Shown here: positions 44,074 through 52,611 of the stretch, one piece after another
How the letters are laid out: each line of letters begins with the position of its first letter
Numbering within the stretch: position 1 is the stretch's first letter
NCBI RefSeq assembly: GCF_040687965.1
Contig: NZ_CP156084.1
Location: 2,294,501 to 2,358,500, forward strand
Origin: Methylocystis echinoides
Lineage (GTDB): Bacteria; Pseudomonadota; Alphaproteobacteria; Rhizobiales; Beijerinckiaceae
Direction: 5' to 3'
DNA: 64,000 nucleotides
Position numbers and translations under genes: made by a program
The notes under the pieces: generated by a model
Told to the model about the DNA's origin: nothing
Seen by the model: only the letters and a program-made list of their open reading frames with translations
The model's database searches: none

Positions 44074-44340
44074 ATGAAGCGTGCACGTTTCACTGAAGAG
44101 CAGATTATCGGCGTGCTGCGGGAGCATGAGGCAGGCGCGAAGACCGCCGATCTCGCCCGCAAGCACGGCGTTTCCGAAGCGACGCTCTACAACTGGAAAG
44201 CCAAATACGGCGGCATGGACGTTTCGGAGGCTAAGCGTCTGAAGGCGCTGGAAGAGGAGAATGTAAAGCTTAAGAAGCTGTTGGCGGAAGCCATGCTCGA
44301 CGCCTCCGCGCTCCGTGAGCTTCTGTCAAAAAAATGGTAG
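44074..44340 (+). CDS. IS3-family transposase OrfA
   Basis: An 88-residue protein with a helix-turn-helix ([20 protein letters not shown]) and a leucine-zipper helix ([20 protein letters not shown]) that continues into OrfB on frameshifting. It ends seven bases into orfB. AAAAAAA at 44328-44334 is the likely -1 slippage site that makes the OrfAB transposase. Confidence 0.92.
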   Translation: MKRARFTEEQIIGVLREHEAGAKTADLARKHGVSEATLYNWKAKYGGMDVSEAKRLKALEEENVKLKKLLAEAMLDASALRELLSKKW

Positions 44341-45260
44341 GGCCCGCCGCCAAGCGCGAGGGAGTCGCGCATCTGCGGGCCGCGATGGGCCTGTCGGAAC
44401 GGCGGGCCTGTGGCCTTGTCGGCGCGGATCGCACGATGATCCGCTATCGTTCTCGGCGTTCGCCGGACATAGAGCTGCGGGAGCAGATCCGCGATCTCGC
44501 CAACGCCCGCAAGCGCTTCGGTTACCGGCGTTTATTCATTTTGCTGCGCCAGGCGGGCGAGCCTTCGGGCGTCAACCGCATCTACCGGCTCTATCGCGAG
44601 GAGGGCCTGAGCGTGCGCAAACGACGATCGCGAAAACGCGCCGTCGGGACACGGGGGCCAATTCCAATTGAGGCAAAGGCCAATGCGCGGTGGTCGCTCG
44701 ACTTCGTTCACGACCAGTTCGCTAGCGGTCGCCGCTTCCGGGTTCTGAACATCGTGGACGACGCGACGCGTGAATGTCTCGCAGCAATCCCCGACACGTC
44801 GATTTCGGGCCGTCGCGTCGCGCGGGAGCTTACGGCGCTGATCGGCAGGCGCGGCAAGCCAGGGACGATCGTTTCCGACAATGGCACGGAGTTCACCTCG
44901 AACGCGATGCTCTCCTGGTCAGAGGAGCATCGGATCGCTTGGCATTTCATCGCCCCGGGCAAGCCCATGCAGAACGGCTTCTGTGAGAGCTTCAATGGGC
45001 GGATGCGCGACGAACTCCTAAACGAGACGCTGTTTCTCGGGCTAGACCACGCCCGAGAGAAGATCGCGGCCTGGGTCGATGACTACAATCACCGGCGACC
45101 GCATTCCGCGCTCGCCTACCTAACCCCGGCAGCCTACGCCGCCTCGCTCCCCGCAACATGCAATCGGCTGCGCAACCCCGACCAGCTTCGCCGATCGCAT
45201 GTTGCTCACATCGCGCCTCACGGCGTAAAACTCCACGGGGCTCCAATCGCCGCTGGATGA
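44334..45260 (+). CDS. IS3-family transposase OrfB (DDE integrase domain)
   Basis: A 308-residue catalytic subunit. The helix-turn-helix-like N-terminal segment ([15 protein letters not shown]) is followed by the rve integrase core with the DDE residues in [19 protein letters not shown] and [13 protein letters not shown]. Its frame is -1 relative to orfA. Full length for the family, with no stop codons, so it is probably functional. Confidence 0.93.
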   Translation: MVGPAAKREGVAHLRAAMGLSERRACGLVGADRTMIRYRSRRSPDIELREQIRDLANARKRFGYRRLFILLRQAGEPSGVNRIYRLYREEGLSVRKRRSRKRAVGTRGPIPIEAKANARWSLDFVHDQFASGRRFRVLNIVDDATRECLAAIPDTSISGRRVARELTALIGRRGKPGTIVSDNGTEFTSNAMLSWSEEHRIAWHFIAPGKPMQNGFCESFNGRMRDELLNETLFLGLDHAREKIAAWVDDYNHRRPHSALAYLTPAAYAASLPATCNRLRNPDQLRRSHVAHIAPHGVKLHGAPIAAG

Positions 45261-45278
45261 AACTTCAGTGGCAGGTCA

Positions 45279-45437
45279 CTTATACTCAGCGATCGCTCGA
45301 TTCCCACTCCGTGCGCTTAGGATCTGTCCGATCGGATGGGTCAAATACTTCTCGCTGAATAGACCGCTACGATCGCAGGCGGTCTCGAAGTGAAGCCATG
45401 ATCCTACACCTTCCGTAAGCAACCGTGCGTAATTCAT
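45279..45437 (-). pseudogene. PD-(D/E)XK-like nuclease gene, 5' part (split by IS)
   Basis: From ATG 45437 leftward the frame gives MNYARLLTEGVGSWLHFE, then CDRSGLFSEKYLTHPIGQ and SARSGNRAIAEYK at the IS edge. It continues exactly in frame at 44006 (HPVIAPL). These 53 codons are the missing start of the gene at 43443-44010. The fit at the junction shows the gene was whole until the IS arrived. Confidence 0.82.
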
Positions 45438-45634
45438 TGTATCCCCTTCCTCGGACCGCCGCGTGTACTATAGTGCGTGACTAGGCCAGTCGGATAGACC
45501 GCGCGAAAATCAGCCCCCTTTACACGACGGCCGCGCCCTTACCCCCACGAATGACCGCTTTGGGGTCATAAGCAGTAAACCGGCAACTGTTCCACTCGCT
45601 CCCCGCAAGCGTTAGATCATAATGGTGTACTGAA

Positions 45635-45677
45635 ATACCAAAAGGGTATTGACTGGGAATACCGGAATGGTTTATCG
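45635..45677 (+). promoter_or_regulatory. Second CI operator pair over a rightward promoter (PL-like)
   Basis: Dyads at 45635-45649 (ATACCAAAAGGGTAT) and 45659-45673 (ATACC-N5-GGTTT) match the operators at the CI/Cro switch. A -35-like TTGACT lies at 45649-45654 and a weak -10 TTTATC about 16 bases on, so the operators bracket the promoter. It would drive the rightward genes to integrase and be shut by the repressor, as PL is in lambda. Confidence 0.75.
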
Positions 45678-45713
45678 CTTTCCTCCATCGTCATTCCGGC
45701 GATGGAGAATGGC

Positions 45714-46190
45714 ATGGCCGCTACAGTGCTACCGCCGCTAAGACTAACCAGGGTCAAAGAATCCGCCCCTGGGGTAATCACCGCTCGTACCGGCGCTTTT
45801 CCGGTCTCCGGCGTCGACGGACAAGGGGCCCAGTCCGTCCGCCAAGTCGCCACCGGGCGAACAAGCAGCCCCAGAAACGCGACAGGTCGGTCGTCTTTAA
45901 AGACGCGCATCTCCGCTACCGCCAGGGCGTGCGGCTGCAAATGGGCTGGTCGTTCGCGCAATGCCTCCGCACCGCCTGGGCGGCTGCTCATCAGCGCCAG
46001 CAAGCGCCCGCGCCACATCGCATTGCCGATCGCCGGCGAGCGCAGCCCCGCGACTTCCTTTTCGTCTCATCAGCGCCTCTCGCCGCCCGACCCAACACCG
46101 CCTTCGCAAGGTCACGCGTAGCAGGCGAAGGCGGCGGGCGTTGGCGGACCATTCTGCGCCCGCCGCTGCATTCAAGGTAAGGAGATTAGA
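45714..46190 (+). other. Probable decayed first gene of the rightward operon
   Basis: An ATG at 45714 follows GGAGA and opens a frame to 46121, but coding character appears to switch frames. The stretch around 45892-45985 reads convincingly in another frame (FKDAHLRYRQGVRLQMGWSF), with no start codon before 45929. A frameshift near 45892 would explain this. No family recognised. Confidence 0.35.
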
Positions 46191-46191
46191 G

Positions 46192-46428
46192 ATGCGTACT
46201 CGAGAAGGCGTCTTATCCGCGATGGCGGAAGCCATACCCGATTACATTAACCTCGACGACCGCGCCGCCGTCGCCCTCGCCTTGGTCCACAAAGGCTACC
46301 GTGGCGCCGAGATCGGCGACGACCTGCCTTTGATCATCGACATGGCCCGGACGCTGCGCGCTGACCACGCCGACCCCTCGCCCCGAAACCAAATTCTCGA
46401 CATAGCCGCGACAGCGGCGCAGTTCTGA
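46192..46428 (+). CDS. Small hypothetical protein of the rightward operon
   Basis: A 78-residue soluble protein from ATG 46192, which follows AAGGAGATTAGAG. The frame is open upstream from 45961 but that part reads as basic noise. The product is helical (MRTREGVLSAMAEAIPDYIN at the start, PLIIDMARTLRADHA in the middle). No known family; similar small proteins are common in early operons. Confidence 0.6.
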   Translation: MRTREGVLSAMAEAIPDYINLDDRAAVALALVHKGYRGAEIGDDLPLIIDMARTLRADHADPSPRNQILDIAATAAQF

Positions 46429-46437
46429 AGGGCGGCA

Positions 46438-46599
46438 ATGATTTCTCTCCCGCTCGCCGCGCTCTCCTACATCGTCCTGCAACGAGCCAAGGGAGCGCGC
46501 GGGGAAGGATACGCAAGAAAGGCCGCGATCCTTTTGCTGATCGCCTGGACACTCTTCATTTTCGCAGTGAGCGCCTTCGTATTCAGCCTGAGCATCTGA
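46438..46599 (+). CDS. Small membrane protein
   Basis: A 53-residue frame starting ten bases after the previous stop. It has a short hydrophobic start, a basic loop (QRAKGARGEGYARKAA) and a strong membrane segment (ILLLIAWTLFIFAVSAFVF). GAAGGGCGG precedes the ATG. Function unknown. Confidence 0.5.
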   Translation: MISLPLAALSYIVLQRAKGARGEGYARKAAILLLIAWTLFIFAVSAFVFSLSI

Positions 46600-46622
46600 C
46601 CAGAAACCATGAAGGAAAAGCA

Positions 46623-46889
46623 ATGTCAGTTTTGACCAGCGTAATCGAATTCCTTGCCCCAAAAACCCTTAGCGACGACGAGCTGCTAGACACGATCGGA
46701 TTCTTCGCCGACGCAAACAGAGATCTTCGCAGCGTGGTCGACCAGCAAGAGACCGCGTTGAGCCAAACGCGCAAGGCGCTTCGCGGCGCGAAGACTCGCG
46801 CGAACAAATTCGCCTGTCTCGCGCTTCTCGGATTTGGCTTGATCGCCATTGAGGGCCACGCGCTCGCCCTCTACTTCCTCCCGAAATGA
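46623..46889 (+). CDS. Small protein with coiled coil and C-terminal membrane segment
   Basis: An 88-residue protein preceded by AAGGAAAAGC. A helical soluble part (DANRDLRSVVDQQETALSQT and a basic KALRGAKTRANK) is followed by one hydrophobic segment (FACLALLGFGLIAIEGHALAL) at the C-terminus. It is likely a tail-anchored inner-membrane protein of the early operon. No family recognised. Confidence 0.55.
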   Translation: MSVLTSVIEFLAPKTLSDDELLDTIGFFADANRDLRSVVDQQETALSQTRKALRGAKTRANKFACLALLGFGLIAIEGHALALYFLPK

Positions 46890-46905
46890 GACCGCCCATG
46901 GATCC

Positions 46906-47076
46906 GTGCTTCATGTCATTTTCTATCCGTGCGCGGTCAGCGCGATCCTCTTGGCCCGCGCAAGCTATTTGTTCGCCAGGGACCGCCATTTTTCGCCGGC
47001 GTGCGCCGGGGCCATCCTGACCTTGCCGCCCGCGATCGTCGCCGTGTGGGCCTTCGCGCACATGCTTCCCATCTAG
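46906..47076 (+). CDS. Small membrane protein, possible GTG start
   Basis: The open frame begins earlier but overlaps the previous gene; the most sensible start is GTG 46906. The 56-residue product has two membrane segments (FYPCAVSAILLARASYLF and GAILTLPPAIVAVWAFA). The ribosome-binding site is weak, so the call rests on composition and on following two other small membrane proteins. Confidence 0.4.
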   Translation: MLHVIFYPCAVSAILLARASYLFARDRHFSPACAGAILTLPPAIVAVWAFAHMLPI

Positions 47077-47128
47077 CGAAAGCAAGTTCAACCCGCGGGC
47101 CCGCGCTCGCGCCAGTCGAGACGATGCA

Positions 47129-49312
47129 ATGACTCTACGGCTTTCTGAAATCTTCGGCGTCTCCAAGTTCAACGCGCGCAAGGACGCGCCCAACCAACAA
47201 GAAATCGAGGAAATGGCCGCGAGCATCCTTGCGCGCGGCGTGACGACGCCTCTCACTGTCCGAATGGAGGACGGAGCCTGGCGAGCGCTCGACGGCGGCC
47301 GGCGCCTGGCCGCACTTGGCTTCCTCGTCGCCGAAAGCAGGCTGCCCGACGGCGAGGCCTATCCCGTCCCAGTGACCTTCTTCGAAGGCGATGACGAGGC
47401 GGCGGCCGAAGTCTCTCTGATTTCCTTCGTGCATCGCCGCGATTTGCACCCGGTCGAGGAATTCGAGCGCTTCGTGGAATTGCAGGAGCGCTTCGGACTC
47501 GACGCCCAGGCGATCGCCGCGCGGACAGGCAAGACGGTCGCCTTCGTAAAAGGGCGCCTGCGGCTTGCTCGGCTATCGCCGAAGGTCCGCGGAGCCTGGC
47601 GCAAGGGCGAGCTGACGGCCGACCAGGCGCGCGCCTTCTCAGCTACCGACAATCAGGAGGCGCAGGACGCGTTTCTTACGGGCAACCAGTTCCACGCGAC
47701 CGTAGGTGCGCGTTGGATCGCGCGGACGCTTTCCGGAAATGACGTCTTGACGCGCGACGCGCGCGTGATCTTCGCCGGGCTCGACGCCTATGTTGCAGCC
47801 GGCGGCCGCCTCGACGAGCAGCTTTTCGAGGAAGAAAGCCTCATTCTCGACGTCCCCATTCTCGACGCCGTGGCGCGCGACGCCCTCGTCGCGAGAGCGG
47901 AGGCGCTCTGCGCCGCCGAAGGCTGGGGCTGGTTCGAGACCTCTTACGGCGAAGCGAAGTTCTTCGATTTCGATCGGGTCGAGCGCTTCGATCTGACGGA
48001 CGACGAGCAAGCCCGTCTCGACGAAATCGAGGACCTCTGCGACGAGGCGGAAGAAGCCGACGACGAGGCCACGATTGCCAGCCTCGATCTGGAGGTGCGC
48101 GAGATCCAGGGCCGCGCCCGTCTACGCGCCATTCCAGCGGAAGAGCGGGCGACGCTCGGCATTTTTGTCGAAATCGGCGGTGAGGGCGAATTTGAGGTTT
48201 CTTACGCCCTTCGGCAGGGCACAGCTCAGACGCGAGAGGAAGAGGGCGATCAGTCCCCCGAAGCCAGAACGACCCGCGGCGAGAGGGCGTCTGCGGGGCC
48301 GACACCGCCGCCAGTGAAGCCCAGCGAGCCGATCGGCCGGACGACGCGGGCCATTCTCGACGAGGCGGCGACCGCGGCGCTTTCCGACGCCTTCGCGCGC
48401 AATCCGCGGCTGGCGATGCTCTTCATGGTCGCCGCCTTGGGCTGCGGCTACGGCGCCTCGCCGCTCCATGCGTCGGGGACGGCTAGATCTGGCTTTGCGC
48501 CGGAGAACGCCTTGCTTGCTGAAATCCGTCATGGGGGCTTCGAAAAGGCGCTGGCGATCTGCGCGCGACACGAGATCGAAGATCCGGCGACGCTGCCCGT
48601 CGCGTTCGCCACGCTCGTGGGCGGCCTGGTCAGCACCGATCGCGTCGCGGAATTCGACACCGCGCGCATCTCTCTCGCGGCTTGCTCGCGGTTTTGCGAC
48701 ATCGCCGGAGACCTGCGCCGACACATGGATTTCGAGGCCTATTTCAAGGCCGAGCCTCGCGACGAGGCGATCGACGCCATCCGCGCCATGGACGGCCAAG
48801 GGGCGTCGAGCGACGCCGGGAAGCTCAGAAAGCCCGAGTTGGCGAAGCGCGCCGCTATCCTCGCTCAGGACCGCGATTGGCTTCCTGTGGTTTTTGCCGA
48901 GGCTCTAGGCGCAGAATCCGGAGAGGTGGCCGCGCCGGATCCGGACACGCGTTCGACCGCCGAAGCCATGCGGGACGCGATCGAGGTCGATGAAGCGGCG
49001 AGGGCAGGGGCGCAGGACGCCCTCGAGCAGAAAATCTCGGAGGCCGCTTCGGCCTATCCCGGCCTTGCCGAATTTCTTCGCCAAAACGTGCACTTTGGGA
49101 ATGAGGCGCTCGATGCTGGCCGCGTGAAGGCTTCGGATCTTTACGACGCCTATCTTTCATTTTGCGAACGCGCCCAGAGAAAAGCTGCGTCCCTCCGCGA
49201 GTTCGGCAACATCATTTCACAGATCGGCGTTGAGAAGAAGCGCCTGAAGAACGGCGTGCATTATCTCAACATCGCTCTTCGCGGCGTCGCCGCATCGGCG
49301 ACGGCAGCATAG
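47129..49312 (+). CDS. ParB-like protein with extended C-terminal region
   Basis: A 727-residue protein. Residues 1-95 form a ParB N-terminal domain with DGGRRLAALGF as the nucleotide-binding box. A helix-turn-helix follows (AIAARTGKTVAFVKGRLRLA, about 130-149). The middle is acidic (DLCDEAEEADDEATIASLDL). The C-terminus (about 663-718, SDLYDAYLSFCERAQ and LREFGNIISQIGVEKKR) resembles the winged helix at the end of D5-type primases. No ParA is nearby. It may act in phage replication or in silencing rather than partition. Longer than ordinary ParB (about 300). Confidence 0.8.
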   Translation: MTLRLSEIFGVSKFNARKDAPNQQEIEEMAASILARGVTTPLTVRMEDGAWRALDGGRRLAALGFLVAESRLPDGEAYPVPVTFFEGDDEAAAEVSLISFVHRRDLHPVEEFERFVELQERFGLDAQAIAARTGKTVAFVKGRLRLARLSPKVRGAWRKGELTADQARAFSATDNQEAQDAFLTGNQFHATVGARWIARTLSGNDVLTRDARVIFAGLDAYVAAGGRLDEQLFEEESLILDVPILDAVARDALVARAEALCAAEGWGWFETSYGEAKFFDFDRVERFDLTDDEQARLDEIEDLCDEAEEADDEATIASLDLEVREIQGRARLRAIPAEERATLGIFVEIGGEGEFEVSYALRQGTAQTREEEGDQSPEARTTRGERASAGPTPPPVKPSEPIGRTTRAILDEAATAALSDAFARNPRLAMLFMVAALGCGYGASPLHASGTARSGFAPENALLAEIRHGGFEKALAICARHEIEDPATLPVAFATLVGGLVSTDRVAEFDTARISLAACSRFCDIAGDLRRHMDFEAYFKAEPRDEAIDAIRAMDGQGASSDAGKLRKPELAKRAAILAQDRDWLPVVFAEALGAESGEVAAPDPDTRSTAEAMRDAIEVDEAARAGAQDALEQKISEAASAYPGLAEFLRQNVHFGNEALDAGRVKASDLYDAYLSFCERAQRKAASLREFGNIISQIGVEKKRLKNGVHYLNIALRGVAASATAA

Positions 49313-49322
49313 CGAGGGGCCA

Positions 49323-49832
49323 ATGGCGGGCAGCGTTAACAAAGTAATCCTGGTCGGTCGACTCGGCCGCGACCCCGACACGCGGGCGACCCAGGGCGGG
49401 CAAATCGTCGTGAGCTTCTCGATCGCGACGGACGAAACGTGGATCGACAAGGGGTCGGGCGAGCGCAAGCAGCGCACTGAATGGCACAACGTCGTGATTT
49501 TCAACGAAGGCCTCGCGAAGATTGCCGAGAACGATCTCAAGAAAGGCTCGCGCGTCTACGTCGAGGGCATGCAATGCACCCGGGAATACACCGATCGCGA
49601 CGGACATGCGCGTAAGGTCACCGAGGTTCTGCTGAAGCAGTTCCGCGGCGAGCTCTGCCTTCTGGACAGCGCCGGCGCGCGTCCGGCGCCCGAAGAGGGT
49701 AGTTACGGCTCTGAGTCCACTCGCGGCGCAGCGCAGCAGTCAAAGACCTATGATGATCCACGCATCGCGATGGACGAGAAGCCCGGTTCGCAGCGCCTCT
49801 CCGATCAGCTCGACGACGACATTCCGTTCTAA
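49323..49832 (+). CDS. ssb: Single-stranded DNA-binding protein
   Basis: A 169-residue protein. The OB-fold covers residues 1-115 (NKVILVGRLGRDPDTRATQG; RTEWHNVVIFNEGLAKIAEN). A short flexible linker ends in the acidic tip DDDIPF that recruits replication and repair partners. Starts ten bases after the ParB-like stop. A phage-borne copy, as the host keeps its own near uvrA. Confidence 0.95.
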   Translation: MAGSVNKVILVGRLGRDPDTRATQGGQIVVSFSIATDETWIDKGSGERKQRTEWHNVVIFNEGLAKIAENDLKKGSRVYVEGMQCTREYTDRDGHARKVTEVLLKQFRGELCLLDSAGARPAPEEGSYGSESTRGAAQQSKTYDDPRIAMDEKPGSQRLSDQLDDDIPF

Positions 49833-49868
49833 TCAAATTGGAAGACGCCCAATGGAGAAACGAGGCCA

Positions 49869-50135
49869 ATGAGCAGCAATCAACAGTCAGCCGACGCGGC
49901 CGGGGAAACAGCGGCGATGCAGTATCGTGACCTCAAGATGCAGGCGATCCCCGAGGGGTTTCCTTACGACCTCGACGCAAACTGCTCGCCGACGCTGCTA
50001 CTCGTCGCGGCGCATTGCCTTCTCGTCAATTATCTGAACGGCCCAACGAAACCAGAGAAGGCCGCTGTCGCAAAGGAGGCCCTCGAGATCCTCGAGGAGC
50101 ACCTTGGGCCATTCAAGTTTGTAGACCGTCACTAA
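49869..50135 (+). CDS. Small hypothetical protein
   Basis: An 88-residue soluble protein, 36 bases after ssb, with GAGGCC before the ATG. It has a disordered polar start and a helical second half (TLLLVAAHCLLVNYLNG; KPEKAAVAKEALEILEEHL). No motif recognised. Part of the rightward operon ending in integrase. Confidence 0.55.
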   Translation: MSSNQQSADAAGETAAMQYRDLKMQAIPEGFPYDLDANCSPTLLLVAAHCLLVNYLNGPTKPEKAAVAKEALEILEEHLGPFKFVDRH

Positions 50136-50181
50136 CCGAGACGGTTCGTGAGCAGGCTGACGGAGCGAGGAGATCTCAGCA

Positions 50182-50556
50182 TTGAGCAAGCCGCCGCAAA
50201 GCCTTTTGACCATTGATGAGGTCGCCGATAGGCTTCACGTCTCCCGGCGCTGGCTGCAGGGGTTCTTGCGAAGCCGCTCTTATGGTCGCATGGCCGGGCG
50301 GAAGCGGCTGTTTACTGAAAGCGATGTTGTTCAAATTATTGAGGATTTGCCATGCCCCTCAAGCTCATCCCGCCACGCGCCGGAAAAAGTCCGAACTGGA
50401 CGGTTCGCGGGACACACCTCGGGGTCCGCGTTGACCGAACTACGGGGGCTTCTGACAAAAAGCTCGCGGGCAAAGTCCTCGCCCAAATCCGAGACGAGAT
50501 CGAACGTGGCTCCTTTTCCGGGCCAAAGAAGGCGACCTTCGCGAACGCCGCTCTGA
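50182..50556 (+). CDS. Excisionase-like MerR/HTH_17 protein
   Basis: Starts with TTG 50182 after GAGGAGATC. The first 55 residues hold a winged helix of the HTH_17 type (LLTIDEVADRLHVSRRWLQG, with YGRMAGRKRLFTESDV), as in phage excisionases. The remaining 70 residues are basic and low in complexity and overlap the integrase gene by 205 bases in another frame. Next to integrase, it most likely directs excision. Confidence 0.72.
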   Translation: MSKPPQSLLTIDEVADRLHVSRRWLQGFLRSRSYGRMAGRKRLFTESDVVQIIEDLPCPSSSSRHAPEKVRTGRFAGHTSGSALTELRGLLTKSSRAKSSPKSETRSNVAPFPGQRRRPSRTPL

Positions 50557-51341
50557 AATATGTCCGGACCGGGGGTGAACCGCGGTTCGTGTTAAAGCTC
50601 GCCGAGCACTTCGGTGAGACGCCGCTCGAGCGTATCGACCAGGCCGCGATAGACGAAGCCGCAGTGACTTTGTATCCTCGCGCGTCCATGGCGACGCGCA
50701 ACCGGCAGGTTTATTCCCCGGTTTCAGCGATCCTGAAACTCGCTGGCGTTGACGATCGCCTCCGGCGGCCGAAGGGAGGCCGCGGAAGCCGCCGCATTTT
50801 CTGGCTCACTCCTGAGCAGGCGGAGAGGTTGCTCGCGGCCGCTGGGGAGCGGGATCCGGAATTCGGAGTCTTCCTTACCTTTTTGCTTTACACCGGCTGC
50901 CGCCTATCCGAGGCGCTGACGCTCGATGTCGAGCGCGTTAATCTGCCAGAGGCGTGGGCATACATCCCGATAACAAAAACGGAGGCGCCACGGCTCGCCC
51001 ACCTTCCGCCCGTCCTTGTCGCGGCCCTTGCAGGACACCCCCGCGGTCTCGACCGCAAGGGCAAGCTATTCAGGTTCGGGAAGAATGGGCGGCTTTACGC
51101 GTGGCTAGACGAGGCTGCGCGGGCAGCTGGCGTCGATATCCCGCCGCGCGTGGCCTTCCACGCCTTCCGCCACACTTGGGCGACCTGGATGCGCCGCTAC
51201 GGCGGCCTCGATACTGCCGGGTTGGTCGAGACACAGGCTTGGCGCTCCCGCCAGGCGGCGTCAGTTTATGAGCACCTGGTCCAGACTGAGGAGGCGCGAA
51301 AAGCAGATTTTCTGCCCCAGGTTTGGAAGGCGCCCACATGA
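50352..51341 (+). CDS. int: Tyrosine-family site-specific integrase
   Basis: A 329-residue recombinase. Catalytic residues are visible: R184 in TGCRLSEAL, H270 and R273 in FHAFRHTWATW, and the nucleophile Y306 in SVYEHL. The usual box II histidine before the tyrosine is replaced (ETQAWRS), a common substitution by W in this group. The first 60 residues form the arm-binding part. It integrates the phage at tRNA-Val; the gene lies 1.3 kb from attR, with one cargo gene between. Confidence 0.94.
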   Translation: MPLKLIPPRAGKSPNWTVRGTHLGVRVDRTTGASDKKLAGKVLAQIRDEIERGSFSGPKKATFANAALKYVRTGGEPRFVLKLAEHFGETPLERIDQAAIDEAAVTLYPRASMATRNRQVYSPVSAILKLAGVDDRLRRPKGGRGSRRIFWLTPEQAERLLAAAGERDPEFGVFLTFLLYTGCRLSEALTLDVERVNLPEAWAYIPITKTEAPRLAHLPPVLVAALAGHPRGLDRKGKLFRFGKNGRLYAWLDEAARAAGVDIPPRVAFHAFRHTWATWMRRYGGLDTAGLVETQAWRSRQAASVYEHLVQTEEARKADFLPQVWKAPT

Positions 51342-51487
51342 AGCAAAACATGCATCCAGACGGTGGCGCCGCAACGGTCGAATGGCGAGATTTTCAGCGG
51401 CGAGACGGGTGAAATCGTTCTTCTCCTCAAGATCGATGGCGTGTGCTATTGCTTGCCTCATTTCGTATGACGATTTGAGGGTTAGAG

Positions 51488-52511
51488 ATGGCCGACGTGG
51501 TTTCTGGTGGCGAGGGCGCTGATATGAGCCGCCAAAAATTTTCGGTCGCTTATAGCGGCAAAGATCGCCCCGACGATCATTCGATAGACGTTGAAGCGCT
51601 CGGCCCCGCTCTTATTGCGTTTGGTCGCCTTATCCGTGAGGCAAACAGTGAATTCAACGGCAAGAAGGCAACGGCTAAGGTCCTTGTTATATCTGACTTC
51701 GAGCACAAGTGCTTTAATATCAATTTCGAAGTCGTGATGAACATTTTTGAGCAAGTCAAGACCTTGCTTGGGGATGACCACGTCGAAACGGCCAAGAATA
51801 TTTTGGAATGGATTGGTTTATTGAAGCCAATCGCCGCCGGTGGGGTCGGAGGGATCAGTTACCTTGGCTATTTGAGATGGCGACGCGGGCGCAAACTAGT
51901 AAATACTACTACGCTGACAGATCAGGACAAATCCGGCTTCGTAAGCGTTCAGGTGGAGGGCGACCACAATCCAATCACCGTGCATCACCATGTGTACAAT
52001 CTATCCTTAAACCCAAGGGCCCTTAGGGCTACCCGCGACGCGTTCTCACCCATCGGCAGAGATGGTTTTGATAATCTAGAGACGCGTTGAGGCTGGGCGG
52101 CCCGTGGACAAATTCGAAGGAGAGGAGATTGATGAAATCATTTCCTCTTGCAACACAGCCTTAGAAGAGTTGGGCGAGGAGGCGCCGCAAGTCGAAGAAA
52201 CGCATGCTTGGCTAAGCGTTTATTCCCCAGTCTTTGACATCAGCGCTGACAAATGGCGATTCAAACTTGGCAAAGACCCAGTTTACGTCGATATTTCGGA
52301 TACTGAAATCGCCAAGGATACGTTGACGCGTGGCGGTTCATTTGCAGAAGACGCTTACTACGTGCGCCTCCAAATCAGCACACCAAAAGACAAGTCTGGG
52401 AAGATGGGCAAGCCGACTTACAAGATCATTGAGGTGATAAAGTTTGTGGCAGCCCGGCAGCCATCACAAGGTTCTCTATTCGATCAGGAAAAGGACAATG
52501 GCTCTCCCTGA
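51488..52511 (+). pseudogene. Cargo gene between integrase and attR, frameshifted
   Basis: Two frames: 51488-52090 (200 residues) and 52080-52511 (in-frame from RRVEAGRPVDKFEG). The first begins with KFSVAYSGKDRPDDHSIDVE and has a probable membrane helix near residue 115 (PIAAGGVGGISYLGYL). The second carries a compact domain (WRFKLGKDPVYVDISDTEIA). They join smoothly near 52085 if one base is skipped, giving about 340 residues, which matches a family of bacterial hypothetical proteins I remember with this order of blocks. Either a natural frameshift mutation or a sequencing error. The position is a hotspot for defence-type cargo. Confidence 0.6.
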
Positions 52512-52557
52512 TCACTCGTCTGTAGTTGGCACCGACTTGAGGCCACGCGCGAGAGAA

Positions 52558-52579
52558 CGTGGAAAAATCCGTGGAGAAG
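52558..52579. promoter_or_regulatory. Right arm-type integrase site (candidate)
   Basis: CGTGGAAAAATCCGTGGAG resembles GTGGAAAATCAGTGGAAAG at the left end (6212-6230) and GCGGAAAATCCGTGCGAAG at 52757-52775. It lies 33 bases inside attR, at a fitting distance for an arm site. Confidence 0.55.
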
Positions 52580-52611
52580 TGCGCAACCAATTGTTTTAAA
52601 ATGGATAGCTG

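Larger units (their letters stand above)
44011..45278. mobile_element. IS3-family (IS407-group) insertion sequence, 1,268 bp
   Basis: Terminal inverted repeats begin TGACCTGGCACTGCAAAGTT on the left and, read inward from the right, TGACCTGCCACTGAAGTTTC. Both sides are flanked by CTTA (44007-44010 and 45279-45282), a 4-bp target duplication typical of the IS407 group. It carries orfA and orfB and appears complete, with an A7 slip site between them, so it may be active. Confidence 0.93.

Noticed and set aside
45617-46018. Leftward 133-codon frame across the PL-like operator
   Set aside because: It crosses the operator-promoter, has no start signal, and is antisense to the direction of the operon.
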